A DNA stretch of 64,000 nt. It comes from Straminergon stramineum (lineage: Eukaryota; Streptophyta; Bryopsida; Hypnales; Calliergonaceae). A program made the translations under genes and the position numbers. Below are positions 38,287-51,374 of this stretch, in pieces (within the stretch, counting starts at the first letter, position 1; every line of letters begins with the position of its first letter). The notes below the pieces were generated by a model. The model was given only the letters and a program-made list of their open reading frames with translations. It made no database searches and was not told where the DNA came from. The stretch spans positions 13,394,501-13,458,500 of the forward strand of contig OY987269.1 in NCBI GenBank assembly GCA_963920665.1. The letters are read 5' to 3'.

Positions 38287-41200
38287 ATGGCTATAACATC
38301 TGAAAATCCAAGGTATACACTCTATGATACAATGTTTTTTTCCTATGCAATTTTTTAATGCATTTTTTTTCCAATTAATCATCTTATTATCATTTTCTAT
38401 TAAATAAAAGCTTACAATTTATCAATTTTGTTGCAGGGTACCACTACTAGTTCCTTGTTCCTGTAATTATTCTTGCAAAGACAGTGAGAGCGGGGTCAAA
38501 TTAGTACATCCAAAGACAAAGAAGAGGCATGCTGATTATGATGCTAGAGGGCAAAAGAAGCAACGAAATGCTACAACAACCGAGCATTTAGAACCTTGTT
38601 TATGTACTCAATGTGTAGGAAAGAATATTTTCTTGACCCATCAAACCATCATCTGACATTTGCAAAATGATCTTCAAAGACAATCACGCGATGCACTCCA
38701 TACTTTGCATCCTAATTTCACTATAGAAAACATGGGAGACCCATCTTTAAACCAAGAAGAGTTCCAACATGATTCTCATAATGAAGGTGACCAAGTTCAA
38801 GATGACACTCAAGTGATATTTCATGATCAAGCAAGATCATATCATCATGAAGACCTTCATATATCACTAGAAAAAGATCTTCAACTAAAGCTTCTTGAAT
38901 TGCAATCGCTCATGGACTCTGGTAACAACTCCCTGATAAACCAAACAAAAATGTTTAGACTTCTATTTCATAATTTTCAAGATATAAGCAATAGTGAAGT
39001 TCCTCATAATGCTAATTTTCAAAAGTTTAGTATAGGAATGCTAATTAGAATGCTCCCCCATCCTTGGAATGGCACTCTAGAAGGATCACCTTTACTAGAA
39101 TCTTTCAGAAATATTAATGAACTATATAAAACCATGGGAATGTTCAAACCCTATCATTATAGCCTCTACACAGGAACAACTAGTTCTAAACATGAGCCTA
39201 TTTTGATGCAACCACTTACTGGGAAAGAGGATGATATACAAAGTTGTACTGAATGTGGTCAAATGAGAAAAGACATATTATCTTTTGATTATTTACTAGT
39301 GATTGAGAAATTAAAATTATTATGCAAATGCAGGATTTTTTGTAGTGAATTTCTAACTATGTGGAAAGCCCAAGATAGGTAGTTAGATAAAGGGTTGGAT
39401 GAATTTCTAGAATCTATATAAGATTTCTGGGATGGTGGTAAAGCAAGATTTTGGAGTGACTTTTGGAATCCAACAAAACTCTATGAGTTGCCTGTCACGT
39501 GCTCTAAATGCAATACAAATTACACCACTTTTCCGCAAAGTATTCGAGCACCAGAGTTGGACAAAGGATGGCAGGTAAATACCAACATGTACATATTTAT
39601 TTGTACAAATTGTTCACATTGCTTCAAAGCTTCCCCACTTATGGTAAAGGTATAATTTTTATTAAGACTTCAATACTCTTGATTTTCTTCGTAGCTTCAT
39701 TTTCAAATTTAAATAGAATTTTTTTATTTGATGTCTACTTTTATCAGTACTATAATATTTCTAAAATATTGGAATAAATTTGACATTTTAATATATGCAA
39801 ATGTAGGAGGATCCACGTAATTTTAGCATAATGGTGCATTGGGATGGATTCCAACCAACAAGGACAACATACAAAAATTGTTGGTCACTAGAAATCACTA
39901 TTCTTAATAGTGGCAAAACATCCTCCATTGGACCATTGCCTGTAGTATTCATTCCTTTGTCATCTATGAAGTTGCACAAGTCCTTAGAATTCAATGTCAT
40001 GAATTATTTTATGACCCCCTTCACTAATGAAATGGAGAAAGCTTACATTGAAGGATTCCAAGTTCAATATTCATATGATCCACAAAAAATCCATGAAAGC
40101 CTTGTTCATTCACAATGCACGTACTTTTCTATATCCTACAGGTTATTTTATTTTAAGCTCATTCTTTTATCTTCGTCTTGATTTTAAAATTTTAAAATTT
40201 TTTTAATTCAACATATGTAATTCAGATAATTTATTTTCTATTTACCCAATATATTCAATTTTCATTTATATTAAAAATCCATTTACTTTTATGTTTAAAA
40301 ATGGTATACAAAATAACTTTCTACATATCCTTTACAATTTCAAATTATTCATGTACTATTATATTTTTGAACATTAGGCTTTGAGTTGCATTATTCATCT
40401 TTACAGGTGACCACCTTGCTCAATGTAAAGCGGGAAACTTAAAAGATGGTGGATATAGTTCTTGTCGTCGGTGCTATGTTCTACAAGAATTGGACGATCA
40501 AAACAAACTAGTTTTCAAAGAAGACTTTGATCCTGATTTGGTTGTTGCTTCACCAAAATCAATTCATGATTTGAATATAGGATTGAATTCATGGATGAAA
40601 GCCTCAACACCTGACCAATGTGCAACATTGTCAAATAATTAAGGTATCCAACTAACATTATTTTTGTTATAAAATTTTCAAACTTCACAACACTTTTAAT
40701 TTTTTATTAGAAATATTATTGGAAATTCAAAACTACATTCTTATTCATTTTCAAAATTGCATGCACTTGTAATTTGTTTCACAATGACATTAGATCTTCA
40801 CTCTTGTTGCAATTGTTTTCCATACAGGCATCACTGGAAAATCTCCATTGTGGCGTTTAAATGCATTGTATGGTTTTGATTTATCTATAGATTTAGTATT
40901 TGATGGTATGCATTGTATATCTTTAAACATATTTAAAAACTATGTTGAAGAATTTATAAATATATATGGTAAGACAACTAGTGAAAAGGCAAAGATAGAA
41001 AAAGCACTGGCAATAGTTTAAGCTTCTCGTTTAAAGACTATGGTAGGAAGATGGCCTCAAGCTCCTACTTCTCGTTTGAAATTCTTCAAGGCAAAAGAAT
41101 ATCAATTATATATAATGTGGTGCCTTCATTACACCATGACTCACATTAAAGTTGATTTTAGATCCAAATTCATTCATATTGGATTGGTTTTGGTGAATAT

Positions 41201-42255
41201 TGGAAGATTATATTACTCTTACAGTCATACATACAGATGGTCAATGAATGACATTAATATAGCATGAGATCTATTCAAAGTTTGGAGAAAACTTTGCATT
41301 GAGCATGGAGGACAAAGACAATCAGTATTGGAGCATGTAGTAGGCGCTAGACATTTGATGGATGATATATTACGACATGGTCCACAAGATGTTTATTGGT
41401 GCTATAAGTTTGAATAGGAGGTGAGTGCTTATATGCGAACGAGTAGAAATACAAATCGTTACTTATATGATGTAAGTTTTGCATTATACTATACTCGAAT
41501 TTTATTTCCAAATACGACCTCTCAAATGAACCATGATATTGATGGATTATACCCTCGAGATCGAGCAATGCTTTGAATTCACAATAATCTACACAAATCC
41601 TCAATGTCTCTTCATCCCATCACAAATCGAGAATTATGCTCGGAGTGGCATAACCATTGTATTGTAAAGGTTTCTTCTCAAGCTGAAGCTTTACTCATGT
41701 GGAAAAATCAGTTTCTAGTACTACCTTCAGATTGCACATACAAAAATATGATAAGTCAAAAAGGTATACTAATTGGTCCAAAACAGAAGAATAGAATTAT
41801 GTTAGAGGTCCTTGGAGTAACTAATTCATTGCAAGCTCATTATAGTGCAAACAATGCTTTCAATGGAGATGTGAACAGATCGAGCAATTGTATTAAGAGG
41901 TCAACTATATCAATTGGGTGACACTGTGGTTATAAAATCCAATTCAACACATTTTATAAAGGTGATTATAAAATCATTTTTTGTGCATGAAGTCGATGTA
42001 GAGCTAAATGTATTATTTTCTTCACAACATTTTGAAATGTTGTGTGATACTAATAATAATCCATTACTTCATTCTATTACAAGTATGACATTTGTGAACA
42101 AGACAATAAGAGAACATTCACAATTGGTTATTCACCCCATCTCTTCAATACTACATAAATTTATTTTATTGCCTGCTTTAGGCCATCAAGATTTAGAGCA
42201 AAATAACACACAAATGGCTTATGAATTAGAAGACATAACACTTAGGTATCTTTAA
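38287..42255 (+). pseudogene. Tnp2-like (CACTA-related) transposase, broken (copy B)
   Basis: Exons in order: 38287-38312 (MAITSENPR), then from 38437. The second has two Cys clusters (PCSCNYSC, PCLCTQC) around a basic KTKKRH segment, then an acidic stretch and an FWDGG block near 39430. Further blocks are HWDGFQPTRTTYKNCWSL (39840), CRRCYVLQEL (40480), SPLWRLNALYGFDLS with DLVFDGMH (40840-40910), GRWPQAPTSRLKFF (41046), HVVGARHLMDD (41336), SQKGILIG (41756), and GDTVVIKSN to the stop at 42253. The gene is a paralogue of copy A. It carries several in-frame stops (for example TGA at about 38655, TAG near 39380, TAA near 40640 and 41020), so it cannot make a full protein. Homology to Tnp2-type transposases is by recalled motif pattern; no catalytic triad was assigned. 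Confidence 0.75.
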
Positions 42256-44787
42256 TAATCAATTATTATAGCACTACGTAGGAATTGAAATGTTTCATGT
42301 GATTATATTGTAAAAAAGTATTATTATATTATTTTTATTGCATACGTGTTTTACTTTTTCAAATATTCCTTGTAGTTCTTTCATTTCATTTCCTTCTTTG
42401 ATTCATGGTAGTATCGATTTTAAATTAGCTATGCTCATTGTTGTCTCTTGACCTTTTCTTTATTGTTAAATACCCGTGCTACATGTATCCACAAATAACT
42501 CACTAGAATCTCACAATGTAAAATTTATTCTATAATTAAGATATTTTTGCATATATGGTATATTGAAATCAATGTACACTTTTTTTGAATCATTGACTTG
42601 TAAAATGAATTTATACAATTTTGCAAATGTTTTTTTTGTAATAGTCATAGTACTTATAGAAATGTCTTAAATAGTGTAATTTTCTTATTGAAAATGTAAA
42701 TGAACAACAAAGGGTAGGTGACATGTTTTAGAAGCCTACATATCAAGAGAAACAATTGATTTTTTTTCAAGTAGTTTATATGTGAATTTCATGATTTTGA
42801 GCCTTAGAGTGTTGTAAAAATCGCAATTTATATAATTTTTAAGCTTTCAAAAAATGTTAGACATTCAAAAAAAATCAATGGTAGTAGATGTTACATAGGA
42901 AATTGAACTTCCTTGATTAAAGTCAATTTTCTATAAGTGCCAAAATAATATCCAAGAATCACTACAATAAGTTCATCAATTGGAAGTAGTATAATTTAAA
43001 TGTTTAAATGAGGACATTATGAAGTTGACATTTTGTAATCTTTTTTACAATGCCAAAAACAATTAAAGTTTCACTTGTGAGAAGCATTCAACAATGACTA
43101 GAACATTTGGAAAAAACTATACATGCATCATTGAAAATGTGAAGGTCAAATGAAAAATTTGTTAACATTTAGAGAATAAAGTATAATTCTCTAAAGATAA
43201 TTTTTAGCTTTTGCAAGAATTTGGCCATTTGAAGTTCCTCTACCTCAAGTAATATGTATTGTTTGAATTTCAAAATGATGACATTCCAAATAAAAAATCA
43301 TTTTCAACATAATAGTTCAAGTACAAAATTAAATAAATATGAAAATTTTCTAAGAGATGGAACTACATAGATAGTGAATATTTGTCCTACAAGTTTGCAA
43401 TCCTAAGGTGATTTTTACAATAGAAGTTACTAAAAACTAGCATTCCTATTGCAAATAGCACATAACTTCATTTTTTTATTTATTTGGATACCTTCTTGTA
43501 GGATTTTGTACTTTAGGAAATTAAGAATGTGTCGAAGAAATTTCATAAACTTGAATCGTTTCTATTGCAAGATATTTACATCTATAGTAAAGAAACCAAA
43601 AATTTTGTGCAATTTGATCAACTAAAGCTTTTGGCTTTTAAGCTTCTTAACTTAAAGTTCATATACTAATGATTTTGATTATTTAATTTTTGTGTTGAAG
43701 AATTGAGTTGAGAGTGTAGGGAAAAATTAAAAATGAAACATAGCATAACTTTTACTCTTTAAGAATTAGTATAGTAGAAGTATGTTTATGAGTGAAGGGA
43801 ATAGTAAATTGTTAGTAGCTCTAAGATGATATTGAAACACACTACTCTAAATGGTCAGTTTTTCCTTGCAAGAAATGTGTACCTTTTGAAACTCTTAAAA
43901 AAAATTAAGTTCCAAATTGAATCGTAGAAGTCATTTTTTGAAGAAAATGCTCTAATTGGCGAAGACAAAAATGTCCAAAACCTTCATATTGCAAATCCAA
44001 ATGGAATGAATGAAAGCTTTATATGTAGATCAAAATACTATATATGAGAATCAAATATTTAGTATGTTATATTTTAATTAATGAGGTTCTTTTCTCCTAC
44101 CCACTAAATGAAAATTTGTATTTATTGTCCTACAACTCTTGATCTCAAATTGTAATTGAAATAAAAAAAACTATACTCATGGAGAGCTACTATGTTTTCT
44201 AAAAATTGCAAAGAACATTTTTATCATGAGATTCTACATGTAAGTCCATTTTGTCCCTTTAGTGAATAATTGGACTTAGGTGTTTTATAAATGAAAGTTT
44301 CATCTTCAACAAAATGTTTCAAATTACTGTAGTCATTTCAAAATTATGTTTTAATTCTATTAAAAAAAACCTTTAGAACTACAAGCACTTGAGCTTATAG
44401 TTTCCATTGTTTTTTCACGTATTATTAAAAATTTGAGTGCACTTTACATTTGAATTCCCAAATTATGTATATAAAGTTGATATAGAGAATAAAAAAAATG
44501 ATTCCACATGAGATAAAAATCAACTCTAGAACATAGTTGTACAGTCAAGGATTGATTTTGAATATAATTATAAAAAAGGTATTATTAAAAGAATAACATA
44601 TATCTAATGTGTAACATGATTTTTGTATCAGGGAGTGTAAGTTTCAAAATTGTAGTTCACTTCTCACAACAATATGGAATGGTAATTCAATATTGGATTT
44701 TGAAATAGAAAATAAAGAGAATTGACAATTCTTGAAATAGACAAAAATATGTAGTATAGATAATGTAATTTGGAACATTAGATTTTT
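42256..44787. other. AT-rich, no gene seen
   Basis: No open frame with protein-like content and no clear repeat boundary. GCACTACGTAGG at about 42270 faintly resembles a CACTA terminus but has no partner. Confidence 0.5.
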
Positions 44788-46318
44788 CTAAAGGACATCC
44801 CAATCCTCCAAATTAATACCTTCAAAACCTTTGATGCCTTTGAACACCACTTTTGAGGTTTTGAAGGCCCATTTTGCAAGCACTTCAATAACTGAAGAGT
44901 CTTCCATGGACCTTATATTTTTTATTTTTGGATATGACTCGTGAATTTTCTTTCTATCTACAATCCATGTCCGAACAAATTTCTCTACATCAACTCATGA
45001 ATCTACGCCCATGAGCTTTTGCACTAGAGTTGTCTTGTCAAAAGATGTGAGTTCCTCTCATTCAAGTTCTGTCTCTGCATCTCTAGATACATCGCTAAGT
45101 TTCTTCTGCTTTTTGGATGTTGATGGCCCCCCTTTCTTTATGCGCTTACTGTTGTGGGAGATTCATTCATCTTCTTCAGTGACAACATTGATTGCTTGTT
45201 CAACGGCAATGCCTTCTTTGCTTGTAGTGATGTCTTCTCCACTAGCAATGACATGTTCTTGAATGTCAATCTTTATCTTCTACAACGTTGTTGACATCGA
45301 CAGGAGTGAGGGCTAAACCATCATTATCTCCTTCCACATCTTCAATGATTCCTCCATCCTCCTGTCTCACTACACGTTCATTGTATATTTTTTGATAGTT
45401 TTGCTTGTGGTCCATGAAATAGAGATACACATCATCTATCTCCCAACGCAATTGTGAAGATAAGCCGTTGATAACAAACTGAAGTGCTCTTAAACCATCA
45501 ATTCTTTGCTCAATGAATTTATTGCATTTTTTCATGGCGTCTATGTTGTTTCTATAGTTTGAAAATAAAACATCATAAACCTCTTCATTAGCAAGGTTTG
45601 TAAACCACCAATTGATTTTTGCCTAGGCATCAAGATAATCTAAATATACAGAATAATGATAAGTATGAAGGTACTTCTTGCCAAAAAGATTGTCACCGCT
45701 TGCATTTTTGGAGTACTTGGGGGCCTTCATTCGAAATATGCGTTTGCGAGTAGGCCTTGGATCTGCCTCCACCACCCTCACACCAACTCCAACATTTGGA
45801 GATGGAAAACCCTTTGTCCTTCTTCTTGCAAATGGCTTGGGAAGCATGACAATAGATGTGTCAAATTGGGGCCGGGTAGAAGCATTTGGATACAATGGGG
45901 CAAGAGGTCAGGACCGTGCAGCATCATTGAGTTCGGGTTGACAACGAGTAGAAATGGGGGGGCGGCTAGGGATTGGAGGAAGAGGTACAGTTGATGTTGA
46001 GGGATACAACCGATAAGTAGATTGAGAGGGGGAGGAACGATGTTGAGAAGATGACAGTCCCTAAGAGGTAGTGGAGGGGTCAGAGGCAACTTGAGAGGGA
46101 GAGGAATGATGTTGAGAAGAGGACGGTCCTTAAGAGGCAGTGGAGGAGTTAGAGGTAGAAGGACAAGAAGGAACAATGGAGGGAGAGACTACAGGAGGTT
46201 GCAATTCTCTCAAAATCGCTACAACTTTGCAATGTCTTCTCGACGTAGTGTTGAAAGAAACTCCATTGCTAAAAAGCTTTGAACTCCAATATGAATTTGT
46301 GTCAAGTAGATGGCTCAA
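44788..46318 (-). pseudogene. Unrecognised nuclear-type protein gene, broken
   Basis: A minus-strand reading of about 500 codons. It starts with a Pro/Ser-rich part (from 46318), then a basic stretch (FARRRTKGF...RKRIFRMKAPKY, about 45840-45720). A helical region follows (WWFTNLANEEVYDVLF to FIEQRIDGLRALQFVINGL, about 45600-45450) and an acidic part to 45270. One frame change near 45275 leads into a second run. That run has a likely nuclear-localisation segment (NSKRIKKGG...KKQKK, about 45160-45110) and a helical C-terminus ending DWDVL-stop at 44788. Stops inside are few. Three in the last third are TGA (45172, 45082, 45004) and one is TAG (45625). I do not recognise the family. Continuity of sense across about 1.5 kb argues for a real former gene. 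Confidence 0.55.
46026..46150 (-). repeat. Two-unit 60-odd-bp repeat in Pro/Ser-rich coding part
   Basis: GAGAGGGGGAGGAACGATG and GAGAGGGAGAGGAATGATG recur about 67 bp apart, each followed by TTGAGAAGA and GACxGTCC(T/C)TAAGAGG. In the minus-strand frame this repeats an SSPSQ-type Ser/Pro segment. Confidence 0.7.
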
Positions 46319-49300
46319 TTTATAGGTTTTGTGATTTTGTTGTTGGGTGGGTGGTTTGCAATTGTGGGAAATTTGAGGAGAAGCATCCTTTGCTAGCTAA
46401 GGATTTTTGTGGCGATGATCGCAGGACATCCAAGTGTCTTGTTGAGTTCCGTGCCGCGTTGAATTTTCATATTTTTCTGCTAGTCCTAATATCCCATAAA
46501 TTATGGGCGGAGGTTTGAATTAGGTGGAAATTGTTGGGGGTGGAAGTCGAAAGGAAGGGGAAGTATTGTCGGCATTTGGATATGGTTTGCGGCGCCCAAT
46601 GAGTTGTCTGTCTACGAATTGTCTGTCTGCTTCTCTTTTTCTGTTTGGATTGCACGTCCAGAACAAGGTGAGATCCCTAATTCAATTATGAATGATCTAT
46701 TGTTTGTTTGATTTGGGAATTGCAATCAACTTTTGTGGTCCTGATTCCCGAGAATTTTTTTCTCTATCTCCTTCACTCCTCTCTGAAATTCAGACTGACT
46801 CATATGATTTACCAAAAACTTCTTTTTAGCTTCGTTTTGTATTTCATAAAATTAGGGCACCCGTCAAATAGCTCAACCACAATGAATATTCCGGTGACAC
46901 TCATTTAGATTAGGATTATTAGAATTCGTGGATGTTGGGAGATGAAATGTTGTAATCATTGAAATGGCAAGTTTCAGTTGAGATTGGCTAGGCGCAGTTT
47001 TGATTTTTTTACTAAAAGTTGAGATCTATGCAATTCGTAGTTTGCAGAGATCTGGTCTTGTGAGTGACAGAATTTTGATGCCCTAAAAAACGAGCATATG
47101 AATGTTCTAATGAATAATTAGAATTGGAAAATCCCATAGGAATTAAAGGCTGTGGGAAACGCTTAGATATTAGGTTTGTCTCTTGTTTCACAACTACGAT
47201 GTCAAGGTTTGTTTTAGTATAAATCGGCAATTGCATTAGGGAACTTCACAGGAGCATTACTTCTATAACAAATAGTTGTACTACCTCTTGTGATTGGCTG
47301 ATTAAATAAGTTCCAAAACTGCACTTGTGAAATTCATACCTTCCGTACAAGAAGGCTTGTTCAAGTGGTACTAGTAACCAACATTTATGGTAGTGTTCAT
47401 GAAGAATGATGAATAAATTTGAATTTGAATGATATGTTACTAGAGAATTAGTAGTGGTTGTATTATATTAACTTTACACTTGATGTATAGGCAAATACTA
47501 TCTAGAATTTGGTCACTTACTCATTCTTTGCAATGCTCCATGGCGTTGCTCTATGGATTGTTGTCAATGACTTGTCTATTGTCTTTTGAGAAGGTCGTTT
47601 TGGTGGTGAGATTCTGAGACCCGTTAATCCTCAAACACTGAGAATCTTGAGTTTTGAAGGAAGAATGCAAGGACCTGCACAACAAAAATCTTGGAACAAG
47701 AAAACAAGGACTTTGAGTTTTTTTGCAATGGTAGTCATATGACCAACGGTGCTAGTATGTAAGCCCAACAATGCGAGCTTGTGAGCATTGAGCCTACATT
47801 ATAGGTACCTATAATATAAATACCACACACTATAGAAGGTGTATGTATCATAAACATCTATAATATGGGTATTTGTAACATATGTACCCTATAATCATAG
47901 ATAGTTTCTATAGTATCTATACCTATAATATAGGTGTGTAGTATTACACGCTCATAGGCTTATACTTCTATACTCACATAATAGCAACCCTCATCATATG
48001 ACTGTTCTGTATACTCACTCAAGCTTATCTTGAAATTTTCTTATAATTTACAATAAGTGAATTCACTTGTATGATAGAGGGATTTATAGGAGTGATATGC
48101 AAAGCTCAATTCCTTCCTCAGATTTTGCTACTAATTTTGTCTACAAAGGCACAATATGCTTGGTACCAATATATATACCCCATCAGAGTGTGATTTTCAT
48201 TTTTATACTCCATTACAAAGTACGAATCTCATTTTTAGAAGTGCAAATACACTTTCATCTTGGGTGCATGACATCTATCTGATTAGGATGAAGGAACGAG
48301 TGTGTTAATGGACCTTAGACCTGGGCTAGTAACTGTCAGAATAAAGTTAGAGGTGAAGTTGTAGATAGAGGCAAAATAGAAGTTTCTTTGAATTTTAGAA
48401 AGCTGAATATCCTCTGTCTTCTTGTTGCTTTTCATTTTGCTAGTGCTTTTGGTTAATGTTACTTAATTTTTTGCTACAAAGTGATCACTTGTGATACTTT
48501 TGCAGGTGAGGTATTTTGGCTTTGCAATTGCACGTGCACTAAGCACCGCAACTCTTAGTCATTAGATATTGGTGCGCTTACTTCCGACAATTCGCAAGTG
48601 AGGAGGAAGAAAAAAAAACTGAAACCTTAGAGCATGGTTGTTTACGGTGGAACCATGAGATGATTTCAATGAAAAATTCATGGAGGTGAGTGGTGAGTAA
48701 ATGCAAGACGAGGTGTTGAAGAAGTTTTGGAAGGTTCATAGGAAGGTCGAGTATGTACTGGATTTGATGCAATCTTGTATTATCTTCTCAAATATTGAAC
48801 TTGATGAATTCTAATGTTTAAAACATTGTTGGCTAATCAGAAAGAGCTGGGGAGCTTGCTAAAGACATTGAAGAGTTGAAGAAAGTGTACGTCCAAAGTA
48901 GCCAGAGAGGATGGGGATGACAGAAGATTTGGTAGATAGATGCATAGGTGGATTATGTAGATAGACATGTGCGGTATTAGCATATATTTTTGTGTACCCT
49001 TTTCATGCAATAAAAGTAACCCAATTTCACACACTAAAATTGTGCAATTTGATGTAAAGAAACTTATGTATTATCATGTACACAAATGTTTCAATTTTCA
49101 AACATAGAATGTGCTAAAATTTGAACTACGGATTTTAGTCCCTATTCATGCCTACAAAATGCCCAAAATTCATGGATGGATCAAGGCTTACAAGCACCCC
49201 AATTCCATAGATGAAAAATGACCATTTTCTTGTCAGGAGGACACAATTTAGGAACAAAATTCATAAGATGAAAAATCCACCTTTTCATCTGTGTCATACA

Positions 49301-49597
49301 TGAATTTTGGCCTCTTTTATGTGTCACATTCTAGTTGTGCCGGAGCTGGGCGCGAGGGGCACTCAGTGCGTAATATTTGAGTACAATCTCTGTCTACCCC
49401 AGCACTCAGAGCATTAAGCACTCAGAGCATTCTCATGACGATGGGTTCACTTCAATTCAAGCGCGGAAACGTCCACTACACTCGACCAGCAATCAACCAG
49501 ATGTGGTCAACAATTCATGCAGTCAATCAATCACGTATATAGTCGAGGCTATTATTCATGCCGCTTGGACTGATTGCAATGAGATGAAAGGGAGATC
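46319..49597. other. No clear gene; TATA/ACCTATAAT repeats
   Basis: From about 47800 to 47950 variants of ACCTATAATAT recur, giving a loose short-unit array. From 48690 to 48930 two stretches read as possible coiled-coil exons (DEVLKKFWKVHRKVEYVLD; AGELAKDIEELKKVYVQSSQ), but there is no identity and no linking evidence. Nothing else is supported. Confidence 0.4.
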
Positions 49598-50583
49598 TTA
49601 ACCCCTCATCGTTGGAGGGGATGAAAAGTGTCCTTCACATTGTCCAGCAGTCAAAGTCAAAGTGCTGTTACTTTTGCATCGGATATCCGAATTCAATCAA
49701 ACTTGTTGGAAAAGTTGCGCATATTAGTCTAGTTTCACTGGTAAAATTTTCAAATAAATCTAAGATGTGCTGAGTTTTTGAGAGCCCTTCGAAGTTCAGA
49801 GGTTCTATTTGAGTTTACCACATTGCATAATGATGGCTGCAACTTCGGGGGATTGTAACTTTTTCATAAAATGTTTTTTTTCAATAAAATTTGTTGGGTT
49901 TTGTCCCTCTTAAGGTCTAGTTATTGTCTTAATATTTTCATGTCAATCAAAGTTGTTTTCAATGTTTGGGAGGAATTCGAAGTTTAAAATCCACACATTT
50001 TTGCATTACAGTGAACTTCTGCGGCTTATAACTTCTTCATACGTGGTCTGTTTTCAATCATTTTTGTTGGAAAAGTTTTACATACTATTCTTGTTAGTGT
50101 GGTAAAAATTTCATTTCAATCCAATAGGTAATGAGTGACTGAGAAGCATTTTAGTAGAGGGAGGTTTAGCCATAGATGTGATTTTTTGTTACTTTTTTCA
50201 CTTTTTTTTGGCATTTCAAAACAATTTTGTAGACACAATGAATCAATTGAATGATGTTTTTTTTCACCAAAATGTTTGTCTTTTGGTTTTGAATCACTTT
50301 GAAGTTTATTTTTTTTTCATTTGAGTAGGTTCAGTAATCGAATTTCACCTCCAAATGTGTTTGTATGAAAATTTCAGCATCTTTTTTCAACACTAAAACA
50401 TTATAATCATTCAATCTATAAGGTCAAATGACCCCAAATTTGTTTCACACCATCTACAACATGCACACTACAAGATTGTAAGGTTGAAATTTTCATACTT
50501 CATTGAAATTAATTTAGACTTACAGCACTTGAAAAGCAAGGATGCTTTTACACATGTTTGGACTTCAGGCGATGAGGGGTTAA
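49598..50583. mobile_element. 986-bp TTAA-flanked element, both ends intact
   Basis: It is bounded by TTAA at 49598-49601 and 50580-50583. Both ends start with the same 10 bp, CCCCTCATCG. The left interior carries GGAGGGGAT-GAAAA-GTGTCC, matching the subterminal palindrome region at 29915 and 32047. About 450 bp of the left part match 32047-32500. No coding capacity. The four-base palindromic target and CCC start fit piggyBac-type transposition. A TA target with longer conserved flanks is the alternative. Confidence 0.78.
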
Positions 50584-51374
50584 CAGCGAACCCGAAATTG
50601 GGGGGCACAGCGGCACATCAGAAAAGTTGGGCCAGATTGTTTTGGTGCCATTTTGACACCAAAGACAGCATACATGTCATTTTAGTGTCATTTTGTCCAT
50701 ACTAGGTTGGTATGGAGGTTGGCACCAAATTAACATAATTGCTCTTCAATGCACCATCGTGGCACCATATTCACATGCCTTGGAGTTCCTGATGCAGGAC
50801 TACATGCCAAGTTCAAAGTGTCTTGGCGGTCCCACTCACGATATATTTTTATCCCTGGGGTGCGTATAAGGGTGGGGGAACATTCACAGCCCGGGCGTGC
50901 CAGAAGCCAGTGTGACCAACTTCGGCGTGCAAGGGTGTGGTTGCTCTCTCAGCTCTCCGAGTACGTATTTCGATTCAATTCCTAGCATGAGATTTTCTTT
51001 GTTGTCTTTTACAGTCGAAAACTAGCTGAGTTCAGTTGAGCTTGTATGATGAGCATTGAATTGTTCTAGACAGTCCAGCTGCAACAGTGGCATTGGCTAG
51101 CTAAACCTCTAGTTCCTCCCCTTGCCATGATTACTTGTATATGTTTTTATTCATTGCACCATCATACTCGGGTACTTGAAGGAGTAAGTAGTTCTTGTAT
51201 GAATCTCACTATCCTGTGGACTTGGATGTGAGACCTTGAGCAGATAGAGTCTGAATTCACCGCGATTCCAATGAAGAACGTACGGAAGTTATTTGAAACA
51301 TGTTCTGCAAACTTTCTAAATACTCAATCTCAGCTAACTTTTTCTAATTCTTGCTGTGCCAGGTAGCGTTGGAG
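50584..51374. other. Upstream region of the GDSL gene
   Basis: About 790 bp between the TTAA element and the start codon. No repeat or other gene was recognised. It presumably contains the promoter and leader, but no individual site can be supported. Confidence 0.45.

Noticed and set aside
41040..41267. Independent small gene
   Set aside because: It is an exon part of Tnp2-like copy B (GRWPQAPTSRLKFF block).
42270..42282. CACTA terminus of copy B
   Set aside because: GCACTACGTAGG has no inverted partner on the far side and no target duplication.
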